Source of the DNA: Shewanella sp. KX20019
GTDB lineage: Bacteria > Pseudomonadota > Gammaproteobacteria > Enterobacterales > Shewanellaceae
Length of the DNA stretch: 64,000 nt
Reading direction: 5' to 3'
Assembly (NCBI RefSeq): GCF_016757755.1
Contig: NZ_CP068437.1
Location: 2,108,001 to 2,172,000 of the forward strand
A model generated the notes under the pieces. The model saw only the letters and a program-made list of their open reading frames with translations, did no database searches and was not told the DNA's origin. The position numbers and the translations under genes were made by a program. This document shows, piece after piece, positions 56,625 through 64,000 of the stretch (position 1 is its first letter; each line of letters opens with the position of its first letter).

Positions 56625-57289
56625 GGCAGATTAAATTTATACCCTTGACCACGAATCGTCGCGATAGGGTTTTCAATTCCATCTTTAGTGAGTTTTTTGC
56701 GTAATCGACTTACCATGACCTCAATAGTATTTGGGTCGCCTTCTTTGTCACCATAGATAACATCGAGCAGGCGCTGTTTAGCAACAACTTCATGGCAGTG
56801 TCGCATTAAGTATTCAAGGATAAGGTATTCAAAGGCGGTGACTTCCATTGGCACTTCGTTGAGAGTGACTTGTTTGGCTGCCAAATCTATCTCAAGAGCG
56901 CCGCTGGTGATCTTGGGTTTTACAAAACCAGCACTGCGCCTGACCAAAGCATCAAGTCGAGCCACGAGCTCCTCTTTCTGGAACGGTTTAACCAGGTAGT
57001 CATCTGCACCGGCATTTAGACCTTCCACTTTATCTTGCCAGTTAACACGGGCAGTCAAAATTAAAATGGGAGCTTTAACTCCATTATCGCGCATACTTTG
57101 AATTAGGCTAATACCATCTTGGTCAGGTAAGCCCAGATCGACAATAGCGACATCAATTGGATAATTCGTCGCTTGGTAAAATCCCTCTTTCGCTGTTAAT
57201 GCAACCTGAAGCTGGTTTCCTAGCTCAGTTAGCTGCACCTTAAGGTGGTGAGATAAAATAGGATCATCTTCAACAACCAATATTCTCAT
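56615..57289 (-). CDS. PhoP-like response regulator (OmpR family)
   Basis: A 224 aa regulator starting at ATG 57289, nine bases after AAGGA; a TTG two codons earlier is the alternative. The receiver has acidic pair ED at 7-8, phospho-acceptor D51 in AIVDLGLPDQDG and K101 in LVKPFQKEEL. The winged-helix effector (about 125-224) has EVMVSRLRKKL and IRGQGYKFNL. Cotranscribed with the PhoQ-like kinase. No PhoP boxes could be assigned by eye. Confidence 0.92.
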   Translation of the reverse strand: MRILVVEDDPILSHHLKVQLTELGNQLQVALTAKEGFYQATNYPIDVAIVDLGLPDQDGISLIQSMRDNGVKAPILILTARVNWQDKVEGLNAGADDYLVKPFQKEELVARLDALVRRSAGFVKPKITSGALEIDLAAKQVTLNEVPMEVTAFEYLILEYLMRHCHEVVAKQRLLDVIYGDKEGDPNTIEVMVSRLRKKLTKDGIENPIATIRGQGYKFNLPCS

Positions 57290-57572
57290 AGTCAAATATC
57301 CTTGAATGCGATAAAGATTAGTTTACGCAGATTTATACATACTGCCAACTAAGTGTTTCTAATTACGTAGGAGTTTACGCTTCGATTACTTAACCTTGGC
57401 TGAATTGCGTATAGGTCTGGGTTAACAAGGCGCTTAATTGGATGTTTTAACATCAGTTTGAACAGTGGTATCGCTTAATCGGTAATTATCTAGTGCTTTA
57501 TAGTGTTTATTCTGGGTTTGTTGGCGGAATTTAGTTAAAATCTGGTAAATTTTTTGTCGGATAAAGTTCATT

Positions 57573-58427
57573 ATGTTTGTAATCAAGCCACTTCTTAGCA
57601 TGTTGGTACTGCTGTTCACACCGAGTCTTTTGGCGGCTACTTTTACTTTTACCGCGATTCCAGACGAGGATGAAAGCCAACTTCGAACGCGTTTCGATAA
57701 AGTCGCTGCTTACTTGGAAGAAAGGCTAGGTGTCGACGTTAAATATGTACCGGTTAAGTCATATTCGGCAGCGGTAACAGCATTTAGAAATAACCAAGTG
57801 CAACTTGCATGGTTTGGTGGCCTTTCGGGTGTACAAGCAAGGCGTTTAGTGCCAGGTTCTGACGCAATAGCACAAGGGTATGAAGATCAATTCTTTAAAA
57901 GCTATTTTATTGCCCACCATTCAACTGAGATTATTGCCAGTGATAACTTCCCTAACCTCAACGGTTACACCTTTACGTTTGGCTCAAAAGACTCTACATC
58001 TGGCCGCTTAATGCCACAGTTTTTTATCGAACGTAATTTAGGTAAACGGCCAGAAGATATATTTAAGCGTATTGGATTCTCAGGCGATCACAGTCGAACA
58101 ATAGCGCAAGTTCAAGCGGGCGTTTACCAAGTTGGCGCAGTGAATTATAAAGTATGGGAGTCGGCTGTTGCGGCTGGTAAAGTTGACTTGAACAAAGTTG
58201 GCGTTATTTGGGCAAGCCCTACATATCCTGATTACCAATGGACGGTAAGAGCTGGTGTTGATGAGATTTTTGGTGAAGGTTTTAAGGCACAAGTGGAAGC
58301 AGTGTTGTTGGGTATGAATGATGCCGAACTGCTTAAGAGCTTTCCACGGAAATCATTTGTGGCAGCTGGTAATCAAGATTATCAACCGATAGAGAATGTG
58401 GCTAAAACTATAGGGTTGATCGATTAA
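57573..58427 (+). CDS. PhnD-like periplasmic binding protein of an ABC importer
   Basis: A 284 aa exported protein with a signal peptide ending near LLA-AT (residue 21). The mature part has TAIPDEDESQLRTRFDKV, LAWFGGLSGVQARR and TFGSKDSTSGRLMPQFF, all PhnD family marks. From memory, the IPDE/WFGG-VQAR combination resembles the branch labelled putative selenate ABC transporter; phosphonate or phosphite are the other options. A GGATAAAG site precedes ATG. It heads a three-gene unit with ATPase and permease. No C-P lyase genes are near. Confidence 0.88.
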   Translation: MFVIKPLLSMLVLLFTPSLLAATFTFTAIPDEDESQLRTRFDKVAAYLEERLGVDVKYVPVKSYSAAVTAFRNNQVQLAWFGGLSGVQARRLVPGSDAIAQGYEDQFFKSYFIAHHSTEIIASDNFPNLNGYTFTFGSKDSTSGRLMPQFFIERNLGKRPEDIFKRIGFSGDHSRTIAQVQAGVYQVGAVNYKVWESAVAAGKVDLNKVGVIWASPTYPDYQWTVRAGVDEIFGEGFKAQVEAVLLGMNDAELLKSFPRKSFVAAGNQDYQPIENVAKTIGLID

Positions 58428-58430
58428 TCA

Positions 58431-59126
58431 ATGCTAAATATCAGCGACTTATCTTTAAGCTTTGGTGATAAAAAAGCACTGGATTCAATTAGTTTTTCTA
58501 TTGCTTCAGGCGAGAAAATAGCAGTTATTGGCAGTTCAGGTTCTGGCAAATCTACGCTGATCCGTCATATCTATGATCAGCTGCAAGGGAGCGCTGCCTA
58601 TTGCTCCCAACAGCAGGGCTTAGTCGAGAGCTTAAGTGTATTTCATAATATCTATATGGGTGCTCTGGGCAGAAACTCTGCGGTATATAATCTTTTAAAT
58701 CTAGCGTTTCCCTGTAAAAAGCCAGCTCTAGAAGTGACTGCAATTGCTAACTCACTAGAGCTCGACTGCCCAATATCTCAGGCTGTATCTCAGTTATCAG
58801 GTGGACAGCGTCAACGAACAGCCGTTGGTCGTGCGATATATCAAGATATGCCAATGTTTATTGGCGATGAGCCTTTTTCTGCTTTAGATCCAGTTATGGG
58901 TAAGCGGCTGATAAATTTAGTATTACAGCAGCACCAAACCGTCATAATGGTATTGCATGATATGGATATGGCATTGGAGCATTTTGATAGAGTCATTGGC
59001 TTGCGTGATGGGAAAAAATGCATAGATACAAAGGCATCAGCGTTAAGTGCCGAATTGTTGCAAGCGTTCTATGAAGACTCAATTCATTTTACTCCTGTCT
59101 CTATAGAGTCCGCAGAAATTGCCTGA
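58431..59126 (+). CDS. ABC transporter ATP-binding protein (PhnC-like)
   Basis: A 231 aa ATPase. Walker A is GSSGSGKS (34-41), the signature is LSGGQRQRTAVGRAI, Walker B is MFIGDEPFSAL, and VLHDMDMAL holds the switch His. Starts 3 bases after the binding-protein stop. It powers the fused permease that follows. Confidence 0.92.
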   Translation: MLNISDLSLSFGDKKALDSISFSIASGEKIAVIGSSGSGKSTLIRHIYDQLQGSAAYCSQQQGLVESLSVFHNIYMGALGRNSAVYNLLNLAFPCKKPALEVTAIANSLELDCPISQAVSQLSGGQRQRTAVGRAIYQDMPMFIGDEPFSALDPVMGKRLINLVLQQHQTVIMVLHDMDMALEHFDRVIGLRDGKKCIDTKASALSAELLQAFYEDSIHFTPVSIESAEIA

Positions 59127-60642
59127 TCTTGTCAATATGAATTCAACTCCACGGCAGGCATTTTTTGGTTATTGGCAGAAAGTCACGCTGATTTTGCTTT
59201 GCGTCACGATGACATGCTTTTACTGGGCAGATACAGAAATTATTGCATTGGAACCGTGGAGCGAGTTGCAACGGATTGGTCTAGGATTTCTCTCTCCGAA
59301 TTTTTTAGCGACAGAATATTTATTGGAAGCGGTGTGGCAAACCGTCAGCTTTGCTTTATTGGGGGTGGCTGCGGGATTGTTATTCGGTGCACCGGTGGCA
59401 CTCTTTTATAATAGGCCTGCAGTTGCGGCAGCTTGTGCCTTTATTCGCTCTATTCACGAACTGTTTTGGGCACTACTGTTTCTGCAAGTGTTCGGTTTAT
59501 CCCCTTTAACGGGTGTGCTTGCTATTGCCTTACCCTATGGCGCGACATTTGCTCGAGTCTTTAGTGATATTTTACAGCAAGCCCCGATCTACACCTTGCA
59601 AAATATACCGGCTAATACCGATAAAGTCAGTCGCTATATTTATGGCCGCTTTGCCCACGTGATGAATGAAATCAAAGCTTATGTGCGCTACCGTTTTGAG
59701 TGTGCCTTAAGAAGTAGTGCGATACTTGGCTTTGTAGGGATGCCTACACTCGGATTCTATTTAGAGTCGGCTTTTAGACAAGGGCATTATCATCAAGGCG
59801 CAGCGCTACTCATCTTGTTTATTATCATGATCGGAAGCATCCCTTTCTGGTGTCGATCAAAATTGTTACCTCTGTATTTTATTGCCGCGCTATGGTTGTT
59901 ACCAGAGATAACAACCATTGATGGCTCACTTGTTTGGCGGTTTTTAAGTGACGATATTTTTCCGCCGATGTTTCAAAGCCATAGCATGGAGCTGTTACTC
60001 GATGACAGGTGGCGGTTATTTGCAAAATGGTTTTATGACATCGTCACAGAGCAAGCACTGCCAGGCATTTTGGCGACGGTATTGCTCGCCGTTGCGGCTT
60101 TAGGTTTTAGCTACCTGCTAGCGTTACTGATGACCACATTAAGTTTTAGGCCGTTAACGGGTACGATTATCGCTCGAATAAACAATTTTGTCTTACTGAT
60201 TTTAAGATCGGTGCCTGAGTACATATTTGCCTATATCTTTATGCTGTTGTTGGGACCTTCGATGTTACCCGCAATCATAGCGTTAGCTATTCATAATGGT
60301 GCTCTAGTCGCCTATTTAACCGGTAGACAAAGCACTACAACCTCGTTTAGCTGCCATTTTAATGGCAAAATTGATGGCTATGCCTATGACATATTGCCGA
60401 GAATATACCCCAATATGATGGCGTTACTGTTTTATCGGTTTGAAGTTATTCTACGAGAAACGGCTATTTTGGGGATGTTAGGCGTTGCTACGTTAGGCTT
60501 TTATATCGATAGCAACTTTTCTGAGATACGTTTTAATGGCGCGCTAGTGCTGATAGGAGCGACTGCTTTACTTAATATATTAATCGATATAGCGAGTCGT
60601 AGGTTGCTAGTAAAAGGCTCGTTGTCACATAAGCCTTGTTAA
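59119..60642 (+). CDS. ABC transporter permease, two PhnE-like domains fused
   Basis: A 507 aa inner-membrane protein. Two homologous permease halves (about 60-240 and 310-500) each carry the ATPase-contact loop: SAILGFVGMPTLGFYLESAF in the first and TAILGMLGVATLGFYIDSNF in the second. A single chain thus supplies both membrane halves. The start may be TTG 59119, overlapping the ATPase gene end, or ATG 59137; neither has a clear ribosome site, so coupling is likely. Confidence 0.88.
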   Translation: MPDLVNMNSTPRQAFFGYWQKVTLILLCVTMTCFYWADTEIIALEPWSELQRIGLGFLSPNFLATEYLLEAVWQTVSFALLGVAAGLLFGAPVALFYNRPAVAAACAFIRSIHELFWALLFLQVFGLSPLTGVLAIALPYGATFARVFSDILQQAPIYTLQNIPANTDKVSRYIYGRFAHVMNEIKAYVRYRFECALRSSAILGFVGMPTLGFYLESAFRQGHYHQGAALLILFIIMIGSIPFWCRSKLLPLYFIAALWLLPEITTIDGSLVWRFLSDDIFPPMFQSHSMELLLDDRWRLFAKWFYDIVTEQALPGILATVLLAVAALGFSYLLALLMTTLSFRPLTGTIIARINNFVLLILRSVPEYIFAYIFMLLLGPSMLPAIIALAIHNGALVAYLTGRQSTTTSFSCHFNGKIDGYAYDILPRIYPNMMALLFYRFEVILRETAILGMLGVATLGFYIDSNFSEIRFNGALVLIGATALLNILIDIASRRLLVKGSLSHKPC

Positions 60643-60644
60643 AT

Positions 60645-60673
60645 CACCGTATATTATCAATGTATATACGGTG
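60645..60673 (+). terminator. Stem-loop after the ABC importer operon
   Basis: A 10 bp perfect stem CACCGTATAT/ATATACGGTG with a 9 base loop directly after the permease stop. No T-run. Confidence 0.55.
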
Positions 60674-60716
60674 AAATTGGATAGTGAGCGAATGTTAGCA
60701 AGTGCTCGAGATAGAG

Positions 60717-61061
60717 TTAGCTAAATAATCTACGTTGGCTTCTTTTATCAATAATGCCATTGCCACACCAGGCTGCAAATAACGTAAACATGACAACACT
60801 TGACATAATGATGCTCAAGCGATACCAAGGTGCTTCAGCAAGAATGCGTGTCTGTACATATTCAAACCCGCTCACACCCCAAACTAGAAAAGCAGATACG
60901 ATAAGGGCTAACTGTAAAAGTCGAGTCATCCACGTTGATCGAATAAAGAGTAATGCTGGTGCTAAAGCATAGGCTATGCAGGCTTCATTTTGACCAAAAC
61001 GAAGGAAATGTGCGCCGAGTAATAAATACGCAAGACTGATAAATAGAATACGCCACCACAT
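60717..61061 (-). CDS. Small hypothetical membrane protein
   Basis: A 114 aa very hydrophobic protein with about four membrane helices (4-22, 25-40, 45-68, 82-102). It opens MWWRILFISLAYLLLGAHFL and has one charged tail (DKRSQRR). No recognised family. It converges on the ABC importer operon. Confidence 0.65.
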   Translation of the reverse strand: MWWRILFISLAYLLLGAHFLRFGQNEACIAYALAPALLFIRSTWMTRLLQLALIVSAFLVWGVSGFEYVQTRILAEAPWYRLSIIMSSVVMFTLFAAWCGNGIIDKRSQRRLFS

Positions 61062-61270
61062 AGAGTTTTACCTTATTGACCATAAATAGCGAACAAGGAT
61101 ACGGTAAAATCAAACCAGTATTCTATAGGTGGCTTCACAAATATAAGACTAATGCTCGTTGGCATCGATATCTATGGGCGGTTATGTGCGCCACGGCACA
61201 ACTCCGCTTTTGTTGATGGCAGACATTTGTACGTTTTCCAGATCATTCAGCTGCTCTTTCTACCAGTTAA

Positions 61271-62002
61271 TCAATGCTCTTTGAGATTATCTAGCGCTGC
61301 TTTAAGCTTTTGCTTATCCTCTTCACTGAGCTTTGCGTGATTAATTAAGCTAAGAATATGTTCTGCACTTGCTTCATCTTCATCAGCAAAGATAACAAAA
61401 TCACCATATTCTTCACGCTCGCCAAAGCGCCTGACTTCAAGCTCGGTGATCTGTTCAGCAATAATCTCTATATCATCAGCAAGAGATTCGATATGAATTT
61501 CAAACTCACCTTCATTTTGTTCAAATAGCTTTTCAAGTTCGAGGGCTTTCGCCTCAAGCTCTCCAGATTTCATCTCGATTTTCATCACATGAGCTTCTAT
61601 TTGCGCTTCTTTGCCATCAAGTTCTTTATACAGTTTCTCCAACTTAATTTTAATAGCCTTGTCATGCTTAGCATCAATCACAAACATATTGTTTTTCGGG
61701 TGCAGTTGCATACGCGACAGCATACGAGTCAGTAGCACTTGAGTCTCTTTGGGTAACTCGGTTAATTTAGCGCTAATCACACCCTTATCTTGCAATTCTT
61801 GGTCGGTAAATGCGAAGTCATGTTGCTTACCGTCAGTTTTAACGGTTATATGGGTAATGTCATTCTCATCGGTTTCTATTTGGGTGGTAAATTCTTTTTC
61901 CTTACTGTCGACGACTTCAATTTGCGTCGGTGCAGCAAATAAGCTGGTTGGTAATGCTAAACCGCAGGTTAATAGTGCGCATACTAATGTGTTATTTTTC
62001 AT
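61271..62002 (-). CDS. Periplasmic acidic coiled-coil protein, unknown function
   Basis: A 243 aa exported protein. Start at ATG 62002 (MKNNTLVCALLTCGLALP) with AGAGAAG before it; the signal peptide ends near LFA-AP (residue 24). The mature protein is very acidic, with a long helical/coiled-coil region (about 130-185, ELDGKEAQIEAHVMKIEMKS then ALELEKLFEQNEGEFEIHIE) and an acidic tail. No domain recognised. It is divergent from a sensor kinase whose periplasmic part is also acidic and coiled-coil, so it may modulate or be controlled by that kinase. Confidence 0.78.
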   Translation of the reverse strand: MKNNTLVCALLTCGLALPTSLFAAPTQIEVVDSKEKEFTTQIETDENDITHITVKTDGKQHDFAFTDQELQDKGVISAKLTELPKETQVLLTRMLSRMQLHPKNNMFVIDAKHDKAIKIKLEKLYKELDGKEAQIEAHVMKIEMKSGELEAKALELEKLFEQNEGEFEIHIESLADDIEIIAEQITELEVRRFGEREEYGDFVIFADEDEASAEHILSLINHAKLSEEDKQKLKAALDNLKEH

Positions 62003-62387
62003 AATATCTTCTCTGTTGTCATCAGGCATTGATCTATTTTGAGCTAACGCAGCCACTGAGTAACACATTCGCTCATTCTCAGTAGGTATTGCGAGGATCG
62101 TGCCAACTCACAGAAGTACATTTATAGTGGGGTACTGGGTGGGAATAAACGGTTAACTCATTAAAGAACAACAAAGTAACCCTATTTGAGCATATGGTTT
62201 CCTCAAATGAGGATATTGTATGTAAACCTGCTAGGGTTAAATCATCTGTCGAGGTCAATACCGACCTTGCAGAGCAAGTTGCGTGACGGTAGCTGATGTT
62301 TGAAAGCTGGTATTAAACTTGTATAGCTAGTGAAACTAATAAAAAAATGCAATCTCAAGTATCTTGGGCTACATAAAAGAGTCGATT
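62003..62387. promoter_or_regulatory. Divergent promoter region of the periplasmic protein and sensor kinase genes
   Basis: 385 bases without a gene. ATTTGAG (62184-62190) and CTCAAAT (62202-62208) form an inverted repeat with 11 base spacer, a possible regulator site. No clear promoter elements assigned. Confidence 0.4.
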
Positions 62388-63959
62388 ATGTCTATTAAAC
62401 GTTATGTTTTTCTGTTGTTCGGAGCACTCATTCTTATGTTGGCTATAAGCCAGCTTTTTGTGGCTCAGTATTTTAAAACTCAACTTCAACAAGAGTTAGA
62501 GCAAAGTTCAAAATCATTGTCTAAAAGTTTAGTGAGTGTAGTTATCCAAAGGGCGTCCGATATCGAGAGTTGGGAGTTTGCGCTACCAGAAGAAAGCGAA
62601 TTTCTGACAGATATCGAAGAGAATGAAGAGTTTGTATTAGAACTCGATGAAGACATTGCCGATCTAGAACAAGAGATAGATAACCTTGCCCAGTCGTTAG
62701 TAGAAATTAACGCGGATAAAGGCGCGTCAAAGCTGGAAGGTGATGACTACCAACAGCATCAAATGGCGTTACAAGAGAAAGTTCAAGCGCTACTAGAGAA
62801 AGAGCGCCGTCATATGGAAGGTGAGCGAGAGAATTTACAGCAACTCAAACAAAAGGCGGCTAAAGAGTATCAGTTGAGAGTGGAGGAGAGTCTTGAAAAC
62901 TTTGAGATCCATACTGATGATTGGTTGAAGGCCGGTCGAGTTTTGATCGTAGATGGCGATGAAGAAGACGGTATGCTCATACGCGAAGAGCGAAGCATAG
63001 AGTTGCCGAGTCAAGGCGCGAATCACCTGCTTGAGCGCTTTAGCGAGTCAGTACTATTTGTGATATTGCTGACGAGTATCATGGCACTTATCCTCGCGTA
63101 TTGGCTAAGCCATCATGTTACCGAGCCTTTAAGTGAATTAGCTCAGGGTCATCAAAAGTTGAGTGAGGGTAAATTTGGTACTCAGTTAAAAGAGCAAGGC
63201 GTTAAAGAGCTTAAACAGATCATGAATGGCTTTAACCGCATGAGCTTAGCATTGGAAAACTGGAATAAAAAAGAGCAACAGATGTCTCAGCAGCAACACC
63301 TTGCAGATCTCGGTCAAATTACCCGAGGTATCGCCCACAGCTTAAGAAACCCACTGCATACACTTGGATTGTTGTCAGAGCAAAGTATCTATACCGACTC
63401 CCAAAGCGAGCGTGAAGCGATAAACCAAAAGATGCAAAAGAAGATTGCTTTAATGGATAAGAGCATTCAATCGTTACTGACGCTTTCAAGTCATGAGGTA
63501 TTAAGAGACAAGCAGGTGCCACTCAATGCCATTGTACAAGACATTCTGCTAGAGCTATCTATCTCTGGCCTTAAACCTGAAGTGATTTTTGATGCAAATA
63601 ACCCAATAGCAGTTTACGGCGCAGAATCGGAGTTAAGAAGTATAGTGCATGCGGTACTGATCAATGCCGTTGAAGCTGGTGGTAAACAGATTCAGATAGA
63701 ACTGAACCAATCTGAGAAGGAAACATCTGTAGTGATAACAGATTGGGGAAAAGGAATAGATTCAGCGATTAAAAGCCAAATGTTTAAACCGCATATCACG
63801 ACAAAATCAGAAGGGTCAGGCATGGGGATTTACATCGCAAAACGCCTTATTGAGAGTCACTACAATGGCGACATCTACTATCAAGACAATCCGGAAGGGG
63901 GCACCATAGCAACCATTATCTTTGTCGAAGAACAGCCAGATCAAAAGGAAAATAATTGA
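62388..63959 (+). CDS. Sensor histidine kinase with acidic coiled-coil periplasmic domain
   Basis: A 523 aa membrane kinase, start at ATG 62388 after AAAGAG. Helix 5-26, then a periplasmic region of about 190 residues (30-220) dominated by an acidic coiled coil (ENEEFVLELDEDIADLEQEI). Second helix at 222-240, HAMP (about 240-292), phospho-acceptor H317 in RGIAHSLRNPLHT, and an ATPase domain with DWGKGID and GSGMGIYIAKRLI. The stop overlaps the start of the response regulator (TGATG). Signal unknown; not a known sensor fold. Confidence 0.88.
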   Translation: MSIKRYVFLLFGALILMLAISQLFVAQYFKTQLQQELEQSSKSLSKSLVSVVIQRASDIESWEFALPEESEFLTDIEENEEFVLELDEDIADLEQEIDNLAQSLVEINADKGASKLEGDDYQQHQMALQEKVQALLEKERRHMEGERENLQQLKQKAAKEYQLRVEESLENFEIHTDDWLKAGRVLIVDGDEEDGMLIREERSIELPSQGANHLLERFSESVLFVILLTSIMALILAYWLSHHVTEPLSELAQGHQKLSEGKFGTQLKEQGVKELKQIMNGFNRMSLALENWNKKEQQMSQQQHLADLGQITRGIAHSLRNPLHTLGLLSEQSIYTDSQSEREAINQKMQKKIALMDKSIQSLLTLSSHEVLRDKQVPLNAIVQDILLELSISGLKPEVIFDANNPIAVYGAESELRSIVHAVLINAVEAGGKQIQIELNQSEKETSVVITDWGKGIDSAIKSQMFKPHITTKSEGSGMGIYIAKRLIESHYNGDIYYQDNPEGGTIATIIFVEEQPDQKENN

Positions 63960-64000
63960 TGAGTCAGCAACCTTTACATATTCTAGTAGTAGAAGATGAG
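63959..64000 (+). CDS. Response regulator (3' end cut by window)
   Basis: Starts ATG 63959, sharing one base with the kinase stop codon. The 14 visible codons read MSQQPLHILVVEDE, the first strand and acidic pair of a receiver domain. The output domain lies outside the window. Partner of the kinase before it. Confidence 0.82.
   Translation, partial: MSQQPLHILVVEDE

Noticed and set aside
61152..61340. Rightward frame of 62 codons between two leftward genes
   Set aside because: Overlaps the end of the periplasmic protein gene, low-complexity, no ribosome site.

Overview
This 64 kb window looks like chromosomal DNA of a marine gammaproteobacterium, most probably Shewanella. The genus is inferred from the gene set and neighbourhoods (cysK/cysZ/smc/zipA/ligA, a DUF4212 plus Na+/solute symporter pair, PhoQ/PhoP-like genes, DUF3391 HD-GYP proteins, gmhB directly before an rRNA operon) and from the rRNA itself. 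Base composition is moderate, and there is no prophage, integrase, CRISPR array or plasmid signature. The only mobile-type element seen is a 280 bp non-coding element.

Layout. 0-6.5 kb: the 3' part of an RND efflux pump, a small lipoprotein, a GFA-family gene split by a MITE-like insertion, then a four-gene operon (two DUF1538 membrane proteins, a PII-like protein, a CBS-pair protein). 6.5-10.5 kb: a TDT-family transporter, an O-methyltransferase with a divergent TetR regulator, and cysK. 10.7-24 kb: an RDD membrane protein, a double-receiver diguanylate cyclase, a DUF5916 outer-membrane protein, cysZ, and smc-zipA-ligA followed by a DUF2919 protein. 24-33 kb: a probable minus-strand small RNA, an HD-GYP protein, an SDR-like enzyme, a DsbA-like protein, the DUF4212/symporter pair with a CBS-DUF294 protein and an exonuclease, and an LRAT/NlpC-like protein. 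33-43 kb: an orphan FabH-like synthase, then a hydroxyproline catabolic locus and a PepP-like Xaa-Pro aminopeptidase. 43-50 kb: gmhB and a complete rRNA operon (16S, tRNA-Ile, tRNA-Ala, 23S, 5S) with promoters, processing stems and a decayed second 5S end. 50-64 kb: DUF2057, CorA, DUF3135, a second HD-GYP protein, a 2OG-Fe(II) oxygenase, a PhoP/PhoQ-like pair, a PhnD/PhnC/PhnE-PhnE type ABC importer, and at the right edge a periplasmic coiled-coil protein divergent from a sensor kinase and its response regulator (cut by the window end).

How genes work together. The hydroxyproline block holds every enzyme needed to turn trans-4-hydroxy-L-proline into 2-oxoglutarate (epimerase, FAD dehydrogenase, DapA-like deaminase, semialdehyde dehydrogenase). 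It also holds a Cys/Thr trans-3-hydroxyproline dehydratase and a GntR regulator. A palindrome with core GTATAC sits in its divergent promoter region and recurs, twice, at the predicted promoter of the small RNA 14.5 kb away. The DUF1538 operon reads as a two-subunit ion antiporter with its own PII-like and CBS nucleotide sensors. The best leads for something new are the sRNA/operator link, the DUF1538-PII-CBS operon, the terminator-like hairpin inside the rRNA operon, and the acidic periplasmic protein facing an acidic coiled-coil sensor kinase.
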